NCBI GenBank assembly: GCA_963733085.1
Contig: CAVTBY010000010.1
Span: forward strand, 558,001 to 622,000
DNA: 64,000 nt
Direction: 5' to 3'
Source of the DNA: Desertimonas sp963733085
GTDB lineage: Bacteria; Actinomycetota; Acidimicrobiia; Acidimicrobiales; Ilumatobacteraceae
Positions within the stretch are counted from its first letter, which is position 1; the number at the start of each line of letters is the position of its first letter. The position numbers were made by a program, and so were the translations under genes. Positions 44,444 through 52,282 of this stretch are shown in pieces. The notes beneath the pieces are model-generated. The model worked only from the letters and a program-made list of their open reading frames with translations. It did no database searches and was not told where the DNA came from.

Positions 44444-44515
44444 CTCCGGGGAGAGGAATCGAACCCCTATTCTCGGGACCAAAACCCGCTGTCCTACCTA
44501 TTGAACGACCCCGGA
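44444..44515 (-). tRNA. tRNA-Gln (anticodon TTG)
   Basis: The 72-nt cloverleaf reads TCCGGGG at the 5' acceptor strand paired with CCCCGGA. It has a D arm GTTC..GGTAGGAC, the anticodon loop TTTTGGT with anticodon TTG, and a T arm with GGTTCGATTCC. The discriminator is G and CCA is not encoded immediately after it. It lies between glmU and the bS22 gene, where actinobacteria commonly carry tRNA-Gln. Confidence 0.93.
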
Positions 44516-44575
44516 CGGTCGGGAGATCACGGTAGCGCCGGACGCGGCGGAACGCCCGGTAGCGTGGCGGACCCT

Positions 44576-44668
44576 ATGGGTTCGTTGATCAAGAAGCGGC
44601 GCAAGCGGATGCGGAAGAAGAAGCACAAGAAGATGCTCCGCCGCACGCGCCACCAGCGCCGCAAGTAG
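44576..44668 (+). CDS. small ribosomal protein bS22 (AURKAIP1/COX24-domain peptide)
   Basis: The gene encodes a 30-residue, extremely basic peptide, MGSLIKKRRKRMRKKKHKKM followed by LRRTRHQRRK. This matches the actinobacterial AURKAIP1/COX24-domain family, shown in mycobacteria to be the small-subunit ribosomal protein bS22. TAGCGT lies 10 nt before the ATG and could be the -10 box. The gene is divergent from tRNA-Gln and converges with ispE across 9 bp. It is too short for most gene finders. Confidence 0.9.
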   Translation: MGSLIKKRRKRMRKKKHKKMLRRTRHQRRK

Positions 44669-44677
44669 CCGCCGGCC

Positions 44678-45436
44678 CTACGGGGCCGTCTGGCAGACCA
44701 TCACCGTCGCGCCCTCGCCGCCCAGTGCGCCGAGGGCGTCGTCGCGTCTGCCCTCGACGAACCACGTCGCTCCACTTCCGGCCAACCTCGGGACCTCCCC
44801 GCACAGCTCGCCGATGCGATCGCGCCACTCCGCCAGCCGGGGTTCGACGTGGATCGCGGCCGGCTCGAGGTCGTTCGGCCCGGGCGCGTTCGGACCGCCC
44901 AGGTCGTCCCACGCTCGATAGACCGCAGGCGTGCTCACGTGGAGCGGCGGCACAACCAGGGTGACGGTCCGCGCTACCGGCGGCAACGGCTGGACGACCT
45001 CGCCGATGCCGGTCACCCTGGCCCGCCCACCGGCGAGGCAGAACGGGACATCGGCACCCAACGCCACCGCCGTCACAGGGTCGTCGACTCCTGCCCAGCG
45101 CATTATCGCCGCGGCGTCGGACGACCCGCCGCCCAGCCCACCACCGTTGGGGATCTGCTTGTCGAGATGGATCGCTGCCGTCCGCTGCACGGCGGCGAGG
45201 GCGCGCACCACGAGGTTCGAGCCGTCAGTCGGGACGCCCTCGGTGAACGGCCCGGACACTGTCAGCGTCGTCGCTGACGCCGGCGTCACGGTCAGCACAT
45301 CGGCGAGATCGAGCGTCACCATCTCGGCGTCGATCAGGTGATACCCGTCATCGCGCACCCCGATGACGCGGAGTGACCAGGTCAACTTGGCAGGAGCCCT
45401 CACGTTCACACGTTCCCCGGCCACGGAGGCCGTCAT
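44678..45436 (-). CDS. ispE: 4-diphosphocytidyl-2-C-methyl-D-erythritol kinase
   Basis: IspE phosphorylates CDP-ME in the non-mevalonate isoprenoid pathway. The 252-residue GHMP kinase has VRAPAKLTWSLRVIGVRDDGYH, the phosphate loop PNGGGLGGGSSDAA and the C-terminal LAGSGATWFV. The family usually has 280-310 residues; the C-terminal half is compact. The start is uncertain: the ATG giving MTASVAGERVNVRAPAK lies inside a family B repeat, while a GTG eight codons later (VNVRAPAK) fits the family start and has GGGGA just upstream. It follows rsmA on the minus strand, the usual order. Confidence 0.93.
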   Translation of the reverse strand: MTASVAGERVNVRAPAKLTWSLRVIGVRDDGYHLIDAEMVTLDLADVLTVTPASATTLTVSGPFTEGVPTDGSNLVVRALAAVQRTAAIHLDKQIPNGGGLGGGSSDAAAIMRWAGVDDPVTAVALGADVPFCLAGGRARVTGIGEVVQPLPPVARTVTLVVPPLHVSTPAVYRAWDDLGGPNAPGPNDLEPAAIHVEPRLAEWRDRIGELCGEVPRLAGSGATWFVEGRRDDALGALGGEGATVMVCQTAP

Positions 45437-45530
45437 TGCGTTCCCCGGTCACGCACGCCGCTTGTGACCGCTCCCTCGCTGGCGCTCGGTCGCTCGCATC
45501 GGAGGACGGGCTGGCGCCTCGTCGCTCGCA
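45435..45530 (-). repeat. family B dispersed element, copy 4, running into ispE
   Basis: On the minus strand it reads GTGCGAGCGACGAGGCGCCAGC, a second GAGCGACCGAGCGCCAGCGAG block, then GGTCACAAGCGGCGTGCGTGACC and GGGGAACGCAATGA, whose ATG is the annotated ispE start. Compared with other copies the stem GGCCA/TGGCC has become GGTCAC/GTGACC, a paired change. A truncated second core (CGGCCTCCGTGGCCGGGGAACG) continues into the gene. Confidence 0.75.
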
Positions 45531-45542
45531 CGCGAAACATGG

Positions 45543-46349
45543 TCACAACGCCTCGTTCAATCTGCACCACGCTTCCACGTCGAGCTCCTCGGGACGAGCC
45601 GTCGGCTCGATCCCGGCGGCGGCGAACTGCTCGGCGCTGACAAGGCCGGCGAGCGAACGGCGCAGCATCTTGCGCCGCTGGTTGAACGCCGTGCGGACGA
45701 GCCCGAACAACGCGCCGGGGTCGGTCGGCGTCGGCTGGCGGCGAACGATCTCGACGAGGGCGGACTCGACGTTGGGCCGGGGCACGAACACCGCTGCCGG
45801 AACGAGACCGACGATCCGCGCCGTGGCCCAGAAGGCCACCTTCACCGAGACGGCCCCGTACGCCGGCGTGCGCGGCACCGCGGTCAACCGTTCGGCGACC
45901 TCGCGCTGCACCATCACGAGCATTCGCCCGATCTGCGGGACGTCGTCGAGCACATCGGCGACAAGAGGTGTGGCGACGTTGTACGGGAGGTTGGCGACCA
46001 ACACGGCACGGTGGCCAGCACGGACGACGGAGTCCCAGTCGAGCGTCATCGCGTCCGCCTCGACGACCCGCACGCCCGGCATCCCGGCGACGATGTCGCG
46101 CAGTGCGGCGACGAGGCCGGCATCGACCTCGACAGCGGTCACGTGGGCGCCGGTTTCGGCGAGTGCAAGCGTCAGCGAACCCAGTCCGGCGCCGATCTCG
46201 ACCACGTCGTCACCGGGGCCGACTTCGGCGAGGTGGGCGATGCGCCGCACCGTGTTGGCGTCGGCGACGAAGTTCTGCCCGCGATCTCGTCGCGGAGCGA
46301 GCTTGCGCTCGTCGAGCAACTCGCGGATCCGCTGCCGCGAATGCGTCAT
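45543..46349 (-). CDS. rsmA: 16S rRNA (adenine1518/1519-N6)-dimethyltransferase KsgA
   Basis: The product dimethylates the two adjacent adenines of helix 45. The 268-residue protein shows RDRGQNFVADANTVRRIA, motif I VVEIGAGLGSLTLALA, VEADAMTLDW, and the adenine-flipping motif IV NLPYNVATPL. FVPRPNVESALVEI and AFNQRRKMLRRSL complete it. The ATG of MTHSRQRIREL was chosen as the start closest to the family N-terminus. It lies between the DPBB-domain gene and ispE, on the same strand. Confidence 0.96.
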   Translation of the reverse strand: MTHSRQRIRELLDERKLAPRRDRGQNFVADANTVRRIAHLAEVGPGDDVVEIGAGLGSLTLALAETGAHVTAVEVDAGLVAALRDIVAGMPGVRVVEADAMTLDWDSVVRAGHRAVLVANLPYNVATPLVADVLDDVPQIGRMLVMVQREVAERLTAVPRTPAYGAVSVKVAFWATARIVGLVPAAVFVPRPNVESALVEIVRRQPTPTDPGALFGLVRTAFNQRRKMLRRSLAGLVSAEQFAAAGIEPTARPEELDVEAWCRLNEAL

Positions 46350-46360
46350 CGAGAGCGTGC

Positions 46361-46855
46361 TTACCGGCGGATCTCGACGTGGATCGGCGCGGCGGTGAGC
46401 TCGGCGATGCGCTGGAAACGGCCCTGGCTCAGCAGCAACTCCCCCTCCGCCAAACCGTCTTCGCGGACGATCGTGCACGTCGTCGAGCGGCCGTTGGCGA
46501 CGTTGACGACGGTGACCTCCCGGCCACTTTCGGCGCCGTTGAACTCGCAGGTGTCGAACTGCACGGAGCTGCGCCGGAACGAAGCCCGGGCCGTGGCGAT
46601 CGGCTGGTCCGGAGCAGTGCCGACGTGGAGCTCCGCCGACGCTGGCGTCACGGCGCTGGCGAGCGGCTCAAGGTACGCGGCTCCGGACGTCCCCATCGGG
46701 TCTGCGGCCGCGGCGACTCCGCTGGCTGCATCGGCCTGGCCGGGGTCGATGCCAACGGCGGCGACGTTGGGACGCGACGACGACGGCCCGTCGTCGCTAC
46801 GGTTCGCCAACCAGATCGTCGGCAGGGCAACGAGGGTGATCACGCTGGCCAGCAC
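46361..46855 (-). CDS. exported double-psi beta-barrel (RlpA/3D-like) protein in the rpfB position
   Basis: A membrane anchor (VLASVITLVALPTIWLANRSD) is followed by an extended spacer and a C-terminal domain (ASFRRSSVQFDTCEFNGAESGREVTVVNVANGR-type region, then STTCTIVREDG and LSQGRFQRIAEL). That domain resembles double-psi beta-barrels such as RlpA or the 3D domain. The two cysteines are probably a disulfide. In mycobacteria rpfB lies between tatD and ksgA; this gene sits there but has no transglycosylase domain. The start is uncertain: I used the GTG before the membrane span, while a CTG eleven codons upstream (LRFDDLDRGRL) would give a more natural cytoplasmic N-terminus. Confidence 0.7.
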   Translation of the reverse strand: MLASVITLVALPTIWLANRSDDGPSSSRPNVAAVGIDPGQADAASGVAAAADPMGTSGAAYLEPLASAVTPASAELHVGTAPDQPIATARASFRRSSVQFDTCEFNGAESGREVTVVNVANGRSTTCTIVREDGLAEGELLLSQGRFQRIAELTAAPIHVEIRR

Positions 46856-46965
46856 CAGGCGGCCACGGTCCAGATCGTCGAATCTCAGCGGTGCTCCGGT
46901 TCTTGTCCGTGATGTTGGGCTGCTCGTGTCGGTGCCTGGGATTTCGCCGTCCCGAGCGCCCGATC

Positions 46966-47709
46966 TTAGTCGGTAGGCCCGAACGCGAGGCGCGACGCCT
47001 GCCGCGTGATCGAACAGATGTGCGCCGCGGCAACCTGACGAAGGTCGGCGAGATGGGCGCCGACAACGGGCAAAAGCGCCGGCCGATTGCGTCGGCCGCG
47101 ATGCGGAACAGGTGCCAGGTACGGGCTGTCGGTCTCGACGAGCAGTCGGTCGTCGGGGCACAGCCGAGCGGCATCGCGCACGTCGTCGGCGCTCTTGAAC
47201 GTGATGATGCCGGAGAAGCTGAGGAAGGCGCCGAGATCGAGCGCCCGGCGCGCCTCATCGGCACCGCCCGTGAAGCAGTGGAACACGACGCGCTCGGGGA
47301 CGCCTGCAGCCGCGAGCACGTCGAATGTGTCGTCCCATGCCTCGCGGGTGTGGATGACGAGCGGTAGGCCGTGGTCGTTGGCGAGGGCGACCTGGGCGGC
47401 GAACGCCTCGCGTTGGACATCCCGCGGCGAGTGGTCGTAGTGGTAGTCGAGTCCGCACTCCCCGATCGCCAGTGTCTCGCCCCCGATCAGGTCGACGATC
47501 GTGTCGACCCCGTGGCGAGCCTCGTGGGGATGCAGACCGACGGTGGCGTCGATCTCGTCGTGCTCGAAGGCAAGTCGCAGGGCGCTGATCGACGACTCCC
47601 GGTCACACCCGACGACGATCATCCTGGTGACACCGGCGGCGCGCGCCTCGTCAATCGTCTGGCGAGCGTCGTCCGTATCGATGTGGCAGTGGCTGTCGAC
47701 CCAGTCCAT
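46966..47709 (-). CDS. tatD: TatD family metal-dependent DNase
   Basis: The 247-residue protein has the TatD metal-site text: DSHCHIDT (H7, H9), GLHPHEA, AIGECGLDYHYD, LVIHTREAWDD, VFHCFTGG and VETDSPYLAP. TatD proteins are 3'-5' exonucleases or DNases acting in repair and quality control. Its ATG overlaps the metG stop by one base (TGATGG), so metG and tatD are coupled as in other actinobacteria. Confidence 0.95.
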   Translation of the reverse strand: MDWVDSHCHIDTDDARQTIDEARAAGVTRMIVVGCDRESSISALRLAFEHDEIDATVGLHPHEARHGVDTIVDLIGGETLAIGECGLDYHYDHSPRDVQREAFAAQVALANDHGLPLVIHTREAWDDTFDVLAAAGVPERVVFHCFTGGADEARRALDLGAFLSFSGIITFKSADDVRDAARLCPDDRLLVETDSPYLAPVPHRGRRNRPALLPVVGAHLADLRQVAAAHICSITRQASRLAFGPTD

Positions 47710-49217
47710 CAGTCTTTGATGCGGGGGAACAGCGGCTCACCCTTGGTGACTGGTAGCCCGCCGGGGTAGCCGCCCCACAAGGTGTCGCCGGGGATGCGCT
47801 GGTCGGTGACGGCGCCGGGCAGACCGAGCCGATCCCAGATCCGTTGGGCCGTCACCGGAATCGCCGGGGAGGCGAGGATGGTGACGATACGCAGCGCCTC
47901 GATCGCGTCGCCGAGGACGGCATCGACGTCCGGGCCCGGCTCCGCCTTCCACGGCTCGTTGGCTTCGAGGTAAGCGTTGGTGGCTCGGATCAACGACCAA
48001 GTCGCCTCCAGGGCGCGATGGGGAGCGACGCTGTCCCACGCCGCGACGGCGGCAGCCACCGTCGTTTCGGCCGCCTCGCCGAGGGAACCGCCGGTGACCG
48101 GTGCTGGTCCGACGCCGCCACACTTCGATGCGACGACGGTGGCGATCCGCGAGGTGAGGTTGCCGAGGTTGTTGGCGAGATCGGCGTTGTAGCGACCGAT
48201 CAGGCCGTCGCGGGTGAAGTCACCGTCGTTGCCGTACGGCGTGTCGGCGAGGACGTAGTAGCGCAACCCGTCGACGCCAACGGTGTCGACGAGATCGAGC
48301 GGCTTCACGACGTTGCCCGTCGTCTTGGAGATCTTCTCGTTGTCGACGAGCAGCCAGCCGCCGACAGCGAAGCGACGTGGCGGTTCGATGCCCGCGGACA
48401 GCAGCATCGCCGGCCAGTACACGCAGTGGAAGCGGATGATGTCCTTGCCGATGAGCTGGAGGTCAGCCGGCCACCATGCCGCGAACTCCTCGTCGTCACG
48501 GCCGAAGCCGACGGCACTGAGGTAGTTGGTCAGTGCGTCGAACCAGACGTAGGCGACGTGTTTCGGGTCCCAAGGGAGCCGGATCCCCCAGTCGAGGCTC
48601 GTCCTGCTGATCGAGAAGTCGCGCAACCCGGAGCGGATCAGGCCGAGCGCCTCGTTGCCGCGGAACTCGGGGACGATGGAGCCGGGATGGGCGGCATACC
48701 AGTCGAGCAGCCGGTCGCCGTAACGCGATAGGCGGAAGAAGTAGTTCTCCTCCTCGAATTCGTCGACCGGGAGCTTGTGGATCGGGCAGAGATCGCCGGG
48801 CAGCAGATCGTCGTCGGTGTAGTAGGCCTCGCAGCGAACGCAGTATTTGCCGCGATAGTGGTCGAGCTCGATGTCGCCGGCGTCGTAGCAACGCTGCAGC
48901 AGCTCGAGTACTGCTGTGCGGTGGCGAGGCTCGGTCGTGCGGATGAAGTCGTCGTTGGCGATCTCCAGCGACGCCCACGTGGATGCGAAGCGGGGGGCGA
49001 TGCCGTCGGCGAACGCCTGTGGCGACAACCCGGCTTCGTCGGCGGCTCGCTGGATCTTCAAGCCGTGCTCGTCGGTGCCGGTGAGAAACTTGACCTGCTC
49101 GCCGCGGAGACGATGCCAGCGCGTCACGGCGTCGCCGACGATCGTCGTATACGCGTGCCCGATGTGCGGGGCGTCGTTGACGTAGTAGATCGGGGTCGTG
49201 GCGTAGAAGCGAGTCAT
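47709..49217 (-). CDS. metG: methionyl-tRNA synthetase
   Basis: The 502-residue class I synthetase has the HIGH motif at residues 18-21 (APHIGHAYT). A zinc-knuckle-type insert carries CVRCEAYYTDDDLLPG and CPIHK, WFDALTNYLSAVGF follows, and the KMSKS equivalent KISKT is at 295-299. The anticodon-binding helical domain (NNLGNLTSRI, YLEANEPWK) is at the end. The C-terminal EMAP-like tRNA-binding domain of longer enzymes is absent, which is usual in actinobacteria. I used the ATG of MTRFYATTPIYYVND; TAGCGT lies 10 nt upstream. tatD follows with one-base overlap. Confidence 0.97.
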   Translation of the reverse strand: MTRFYATTPIYYVNDAPHIGHAYTTIVGDAVTRWHRLRGEQVKFLTGTDEHGLKIQRAADEAGLSPQAFADGIAPRFASTWASLEIANDDFIRTTEPRHRTAVLELLQRCYDAGDIELDHYRGKYCVRCEAYYTDDDLLPGDLCPIHKLPVDEFEEENYFFRLSRYGDRLLDWYAAHPGSIVPEFRGNEALGLIRSGLRDFSISRTSLDWGIRLPWDPKHVAYVWFDALTNYLSAVGFGRDDEEFAAWWPADLQLIGKDIIRFHCVYWPAMLLSAGIEPPRRFAVGGWLLVDNEKISKTTGNVVKPLDLVDTVGVDGLRYYVLADTPYGNDGDFTRDGLIGRYNADLANNLGNLTSRIATVVASKCGGVGPAPVTGGSLGEAAETTVAAAVAAWDSVAPHRALEATWSLIRATNAYLEANEPWKAEPGPDVDAVLGDAIEALRIVTILASPAIPVTAQRIWDRLGLPGAVTDQRIPGDTLWGGYPGGLPVTKGEPLFPRIKD

Positions 49218-49253
49218 GTCGCGTTGCACGCTACGACCTCGCCCCCCGAACGA

Positions 49254-49299
49254 CCGATGGGTGTTTTCATGACGGAACGGTCAGGAAAACACCCATCGG
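49254..49299. terminator. family A palindrome, copy 3
   Basis: CCGATGGGTGTTTTC (49254-49268) and GAAAACACCCATCGG (49285-49299) are perfectly complementary. An inner TGAC/GTCA pair extends the hairpin. It sits between the HAD-IB gene and metG, both on the minus strand, so it could end the HAD transcript or lie in the metG leader. Confidence 0.8.
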
Positions 49300-49318
49300 T
49301 TGCGGGAGCTACCCCGTA

Positions 49319-50092
49319 TCAGCCGCGCGAGGCGTAGCGCATGCCGCCGGCGAACCCGGCGGCGGTCAGCGCTGTGGCCGCGACGCCGGCGGCCGCGCGG
49401 CGGATCACCGCCCTCGTGCGCTGGCTGAAGTGGACGACCGGCCAGCCGCGCTGGCGGGCGTGACGCTCCAGCGTCGAGTCGGGATTGACGGCAACGGGGT
49501 GCCCCACCGCCTCGAGCATCGGCAGGTCACTGGCCGAGTCGCTGTAGGCGTAGCACTGGGCGAAGTCGAGACCCTCCCACCGGGCGACCTCCTGCATCGC
49601 CTCGACCTTGCCCCGTCCATAGCAGAACGGCCCGGCGAGCTCGCCCGTGTACACGCCATCGGCGACCACGCTGCGTGTCCCGATGCCGGCCGTCATCCCG
49701 AGTGTCAGCGCCAGCGGCTCGACGATCTCGACCGGTGACGCCGACACGATGTACGTCGCCCGCCCGGCGTGACGATGGAGGTCGAGCAGACGTCGCGCTT
49801 CGGGGCGGATCTTGTCGAGCAGGCGGGGCAGCACTTCGGCGTTGAGGGCGACAAGGTCCTCCTGCCGCATCCCCGTGACGGCTCCGAGGATGCGATCGCG
49901 CACGGCCGCCGACTTGTCGTCGCTCGCCCCGCGCACCTTGAACAGCACCGCCGACACGCCGTCGCGAGCGAGCTGGCGGGTCCCCATCAACCCAGCGCGC
50001 CGAGCCGCGGCCGCGAACACGAACGCCGACGATCCGGAAATGAGGGTGCGATCGAGGTCGAAGAACGCCGCGCTCGGCCCGCTCGAGGCCAT
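49319..50092 (-). CDS. HAD-IB family phosphatase (SerB/PSPase-like)
   Basis: The 257-residue product has the HAD nucleophile motif AFFDLDRTL (D12, D14), a helical cap, motif II YIVSASPVEIVEPLA, the substrate loop GRGKVEAMQ, and motif III/IV YAYSDSASDLPMLEAVGHPVAVNPD. A C-terminal membrane-like helix (AAAGVAATALTAAGFAGG) follows. This resembles the SerB-related HAD-IB hydrolases of actinobacteria, some of which act on lysophosphatidate or phosphoserine; the substrate is unresolved. The ATG giving MASSGPSAAFF was preferred over a GTG six codons upstream. Confidence 0.87.
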   Translation of the reverse strand: MASSGPSAAFFDLDRTLISGSSAFVFAAAARRAGLMGTRQLARDGVSAVLFKVRGASDDKSAAVRDRILGAVTGMRQEDLVALNAEVLPRLLDKIRPEARRLLDLHRHAGRATYIVSASPVEIVEPLALTLGMTAGIGTRSVVADGVYTGELAGPFCYGRGKVEAMQEVARWEGLDFAQCYAYSDSASDLPMLEAVGHPVAVNPDSTLERHARQRGWPVVHFSQRTRAVIRRAAAGVAATALTAAGFAGGMRYASRG

Positions 50093-50291
50093 CGACACGT
50101 ACTCACTCACGTGATTGTTGTAGCCGAGGACTCCCCCAGATGCTCGGCAATGTCGTTCCGGAAACCGTGCGTCTAGGTCGCGCCGGCGGACCAAACCTGG
50201 GCGCTCCTGACCTTTTCGTGGGTTCGAGCGCCGCGCCGGTAGCTGTGGTCTGCTCTTGAAGATGGGTGGTCGCCAGCGATCGCGACGGCGC

Positions 50292-50365
50292 CGGCGTTCC
50301 ACCGCCACAAACGAGACAGATGTTGTCGTCTGCGGCGCCCGAGAATGGGGCAGCCCTGCCGACGT
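50292..50365 (+). repeat. family C interior block, copy 2
   Basis: GCGTTCCACCGCCACAAACG, then AGACAGATGTTGTCGTCTGCGG and CGCCCGAGAAT, match the interior of the element at 33666-33864 and the copy at 55704. Terminal inverted repeats are not preserved here, so it looks like a decayed copy. Confidence 0.6.
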
Positions 50366-50484
50366 GTCGCAGCACCCGATCGAGCATCCGACACAGACAG
50401 GTCACCGGACCCGACGACCCGTTGGTGGGATCACTCCTGACACCCCATCGTCATCATCGGGACCATGGCCGAAACGTCCGTCAG

Positions 50485-50490
50485 TACGCT
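50485..50490 (+). promoter_or_regulatory. putative -10 box (TACGCT) of leaderless uma2 copy 2
   Basis: TACGCT is followed by TGGTGGG (7 nt) and GTG. The matching block at 28220-28232 before the first Uma2 gene is nearly identical. Confidence 0.55.
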
Positions 50491-50497
50491 TGGTGGG

Positions 50498-51055
50498 GTG
50501 CGAGGAGTGATGCTCGAGGTTCCTGAGCACTTCCTCGTCGAGCGGCGCCGGCTCGGCCACGACCGCTTCGACGAGATGTGGGAAGGCGTGCTGCACATGG
50601 TTCCTCCACCGGGCTCTGCCCACCAGACGTTGTCGCCGCGGCTGATCGCTCTACTACTTCCGCACGCCGAGACGCTCGGACTCGTTGTTCTCGTTGAGGC
50701 CGGGTTGTTCGATCCTGACGTCCCCGACTTCACGAACTTTCGCCAGCCCGACGTCGTCGTCGCCCATCCCGATCACATCAGCAAGCGCGGCGTCGAGGGC
50801 GTCGCCGTGCTCGCCGTCGAGATCCGCTCGCCGAACGACGAAACGTACGAGAAGCTCGACTTCTACGGCCGCGTCGGAGTTGCTGAGCTGCTCGTCATCG
50901 ACCAGAACGCCGCCACGATCGAGCGGTTCGTCAACCGCGACGGTCGACTGTTGCTGACGACCGCCGACCCCGAGGGATGGGTGCCCCTCGATGGGCTCGG
51001 CCTCAGGTTGCGGCTGCTCGATGACCGACCGGTCATCGAGCCGCGGCGCGCCTGA
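50498..51055 (+). CDS. Uma2 family (DUF820) PD-(D/E)XK nuclease-fold protein, copy 2
   Basis: The 185-residue product has FDEMWEGVLHMVPPPGSAHQTL, the site DFTNFRQPDVVVAHPDHI, and VLAVEIRSPNDETYEKLDFYGRVGVAELLVID with the E and K typical of the nuclease-like core. The start is set at the GTG giving VRGVMLEVPEHF because the upstream block is conserved with the first Uma2 gene; an ATG 33 nt earlier is possible. It shares the EKL(P/D)F(F/Y) core with the copy at 28233, but the two are diverged. Its 3' end overlaps the convergent rsmI by 23 bp. The biological role of Uma2 proteins is unknown. Confidence 0.85.
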   Translation: MRGVMLEVPEHFLVERRRLGHDRFDEMWEGVLHMVPPPGSAHQTLSPRLIALLLPHAETLGLVVLVEAGLFDPDVPDFTNFRQPDVVVAHPDHISKRGVEGVAVLAVEIRSPNDETYEKLDFYGRVGVAELLVIDQNAATIERFVNRDGRLLLTTADPEGWVPLDGLGLRLRLLDDRPVIEPRRA

Positions 51056-51890
51056 CGGCGATGTCGTAGGCGCGTCGCCGCGGCACGCCGAGGGTCGAGG
51101 CAGCTCGTGCCGCCGCATCGCGGGTCGAGGCGCCACCGGCCAGTTCGCCCTCGACCGCAGCAGCGATCGCCTCGTCACCGACCTCGACATCTCCCGCGGG
51201 CGCCCCACCGAGCACGATGACGTACTCGCCCCGCGGTTCGCCGAGGTCGATCGTTCCCAGATTGCCGCGCACGACCGTCTCGTACAGCTTGGTCAGCTCC
51301 CTGGCGACCGCCACCGGGCGATCCGGTCCACAACTCTCGGTGAGGTCACGGATCGTGCGAACGACTCGATGCGGCGCCTCGTAGAGCACGACAGTTCGTG
51401 GTTCGGCGGCGATCTCGCCGAGGCGATCGCGCCGCGCGGATCCACTACGCGGCAGGAAGCCCTCGAACACGAACCGCGTCGTGGGAAGCCCACTGGTGAC
51501 GAGGGCGGCGACGAATGCCGCCGGTCCTGGCACCGTCGACACCTCGTAGCCTGCCTCGAGGACGGCCCCGACGAGGAGCTCGCCAGGGTCGCTGATCCCC
51601 GGGGTCCCGGCGTCGGTCACGAGGGCAACGATGTCGCCCTCACCGAGAACCTCGAGGACCTCGTCGATGCAACGTCGCTCAGTGTGCTCGTTACAGACGG
51701 CCAGACGCTTGCGACTCACACCGGCGGCCTGGAGCAGGCGCCCCGTACGCCGGGTGTCCTCACAGCAGATCAGCCCCGCCGAGGTGAGCGCCTCGACCGC
51801 TCTCGGCGACAGGTCACCGAGGTTGCCGATCGGCGTGGCGACCAGGGCGAGATGTGGAGAGTTACTCGCCGTCGCGCACCTCGACGACAT
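51033..51890 (-). CDS. rsmI: 16S rRNA 2'-O-ribose C1402 methyltransferase
   Basis: RsmI 2'-O-methylates C1402 in the ribosomal decoding centre. The 285-residue protein shows LVATPIGNLGDLSPRAVEAL, CEDTRRTGRLL, the SAM-site VTDAGTPGISDPGELLV, and VPGPAAFVAALVTSGLPTTRFVFEGFLPR at about residues 105-133. The tail GASTRDAAARAASTLGVPRRRAYD follows. The ATG used overlaps the end of the DUF192 gene by 29 bp. rsmI near metG is the arrangement found in other actinobacteria. Confidence 0.95.
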   Translation of the reverse strand: MSSRCATASNSPHLALVATPIGNLGDLSPRAVEALTSAGLICCEDTRRTGRLLQAAGVSRKRLAVCNEHTERRCIDEVLEVLGEGDIVALVTDAGTPGISDPGELLVGAVLEAGYEVSTVPGPAAFVAALVTSGLPTTRFVFEGFLPRSGSARRDRLGEIAAEPRTVVLYEAPHRVVRTIRDLTESCGPDRPVAVARELTKLYETVVRGNLGTIDLGEPRGEYVIVLGGAPAGDVEVGDEAIAAAVEGELAGGASTRDAAARAASTLGVPRRRAYDIAVRRAAAR

Positions 51891-52197
51891 CGCCGACCGA
51901 CAGGCCCCAGCGCTCGAAGGCACCGGTCGCCGCCTCGATGACCCACGTGGCCTCCTTGACCGGGGAGCCCAGTCGCCGTGGGCGCATCCGCACGATCTTG
52001 ATCACGACCCCGTCGTCGTCCACGAACGCGACATCGATGGCGAAGCGCATGCCGAACGTATGCACCCAGCGACACGACGTGATCACGAGCGCCCCGTCGA
52101 TGCCGTCGCGCCCGCGCAAACCGCGACGGCGGTCCGACCGGTTTCCGGCGACGTCCGCTGAGGCGAGGACTCTGGCTTCGCTGACCAACCACGCCAC
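51862..52197 (-). CDS. DUF192 family protein
   Basis: The 111-residue product shows the DUF192 core: ITSCRWVHTFGMRFAIDVAFVDDDGVVIKIVRMRPRRL and a terminal SVGDVVEVRD; quoted as residues 40-77 and 101-109. DUF192 proteins are small beta-barrels of uncertain function, often exported, but this one has no signal peptide. It overlaps rsmI by 29 bp and is divergent from the molybdenum hydroxylase gene. Confidence 0.85.
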   Translation of the reverse strand: MAWLVSEARVLASADVAGNRSDRRRGLRGRDGIDGALVITSCRWVHTFGMRFAIDVAFVDDDGVVIKIVRMRPRRLGSPVKEATWVIEAATGAFERWGLSVGDVVEVRDGE

Positions 52198-52282
52198 GCC
52201 CCCAGGATGGCATGCGCGGCAGAGGTCGAGCGGGGCTCGAGTGTTGCCCTACAGTGCCGCCCGTCACGACAAGGAGAGTCAG

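Larger units (their letters stand above)
50093..50497. other. intergenic region, about 405 bp, with a family C fragment
   Basis: The region separates the divergent HAD-IB and uma2 genes. It contains a copy of the family C interior at 50292-50365 and the TACGCT box of uma2 at 50485. No gene is convincing in the rest; open frames here lack coherent composition or starts. Confidence 0.55.
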
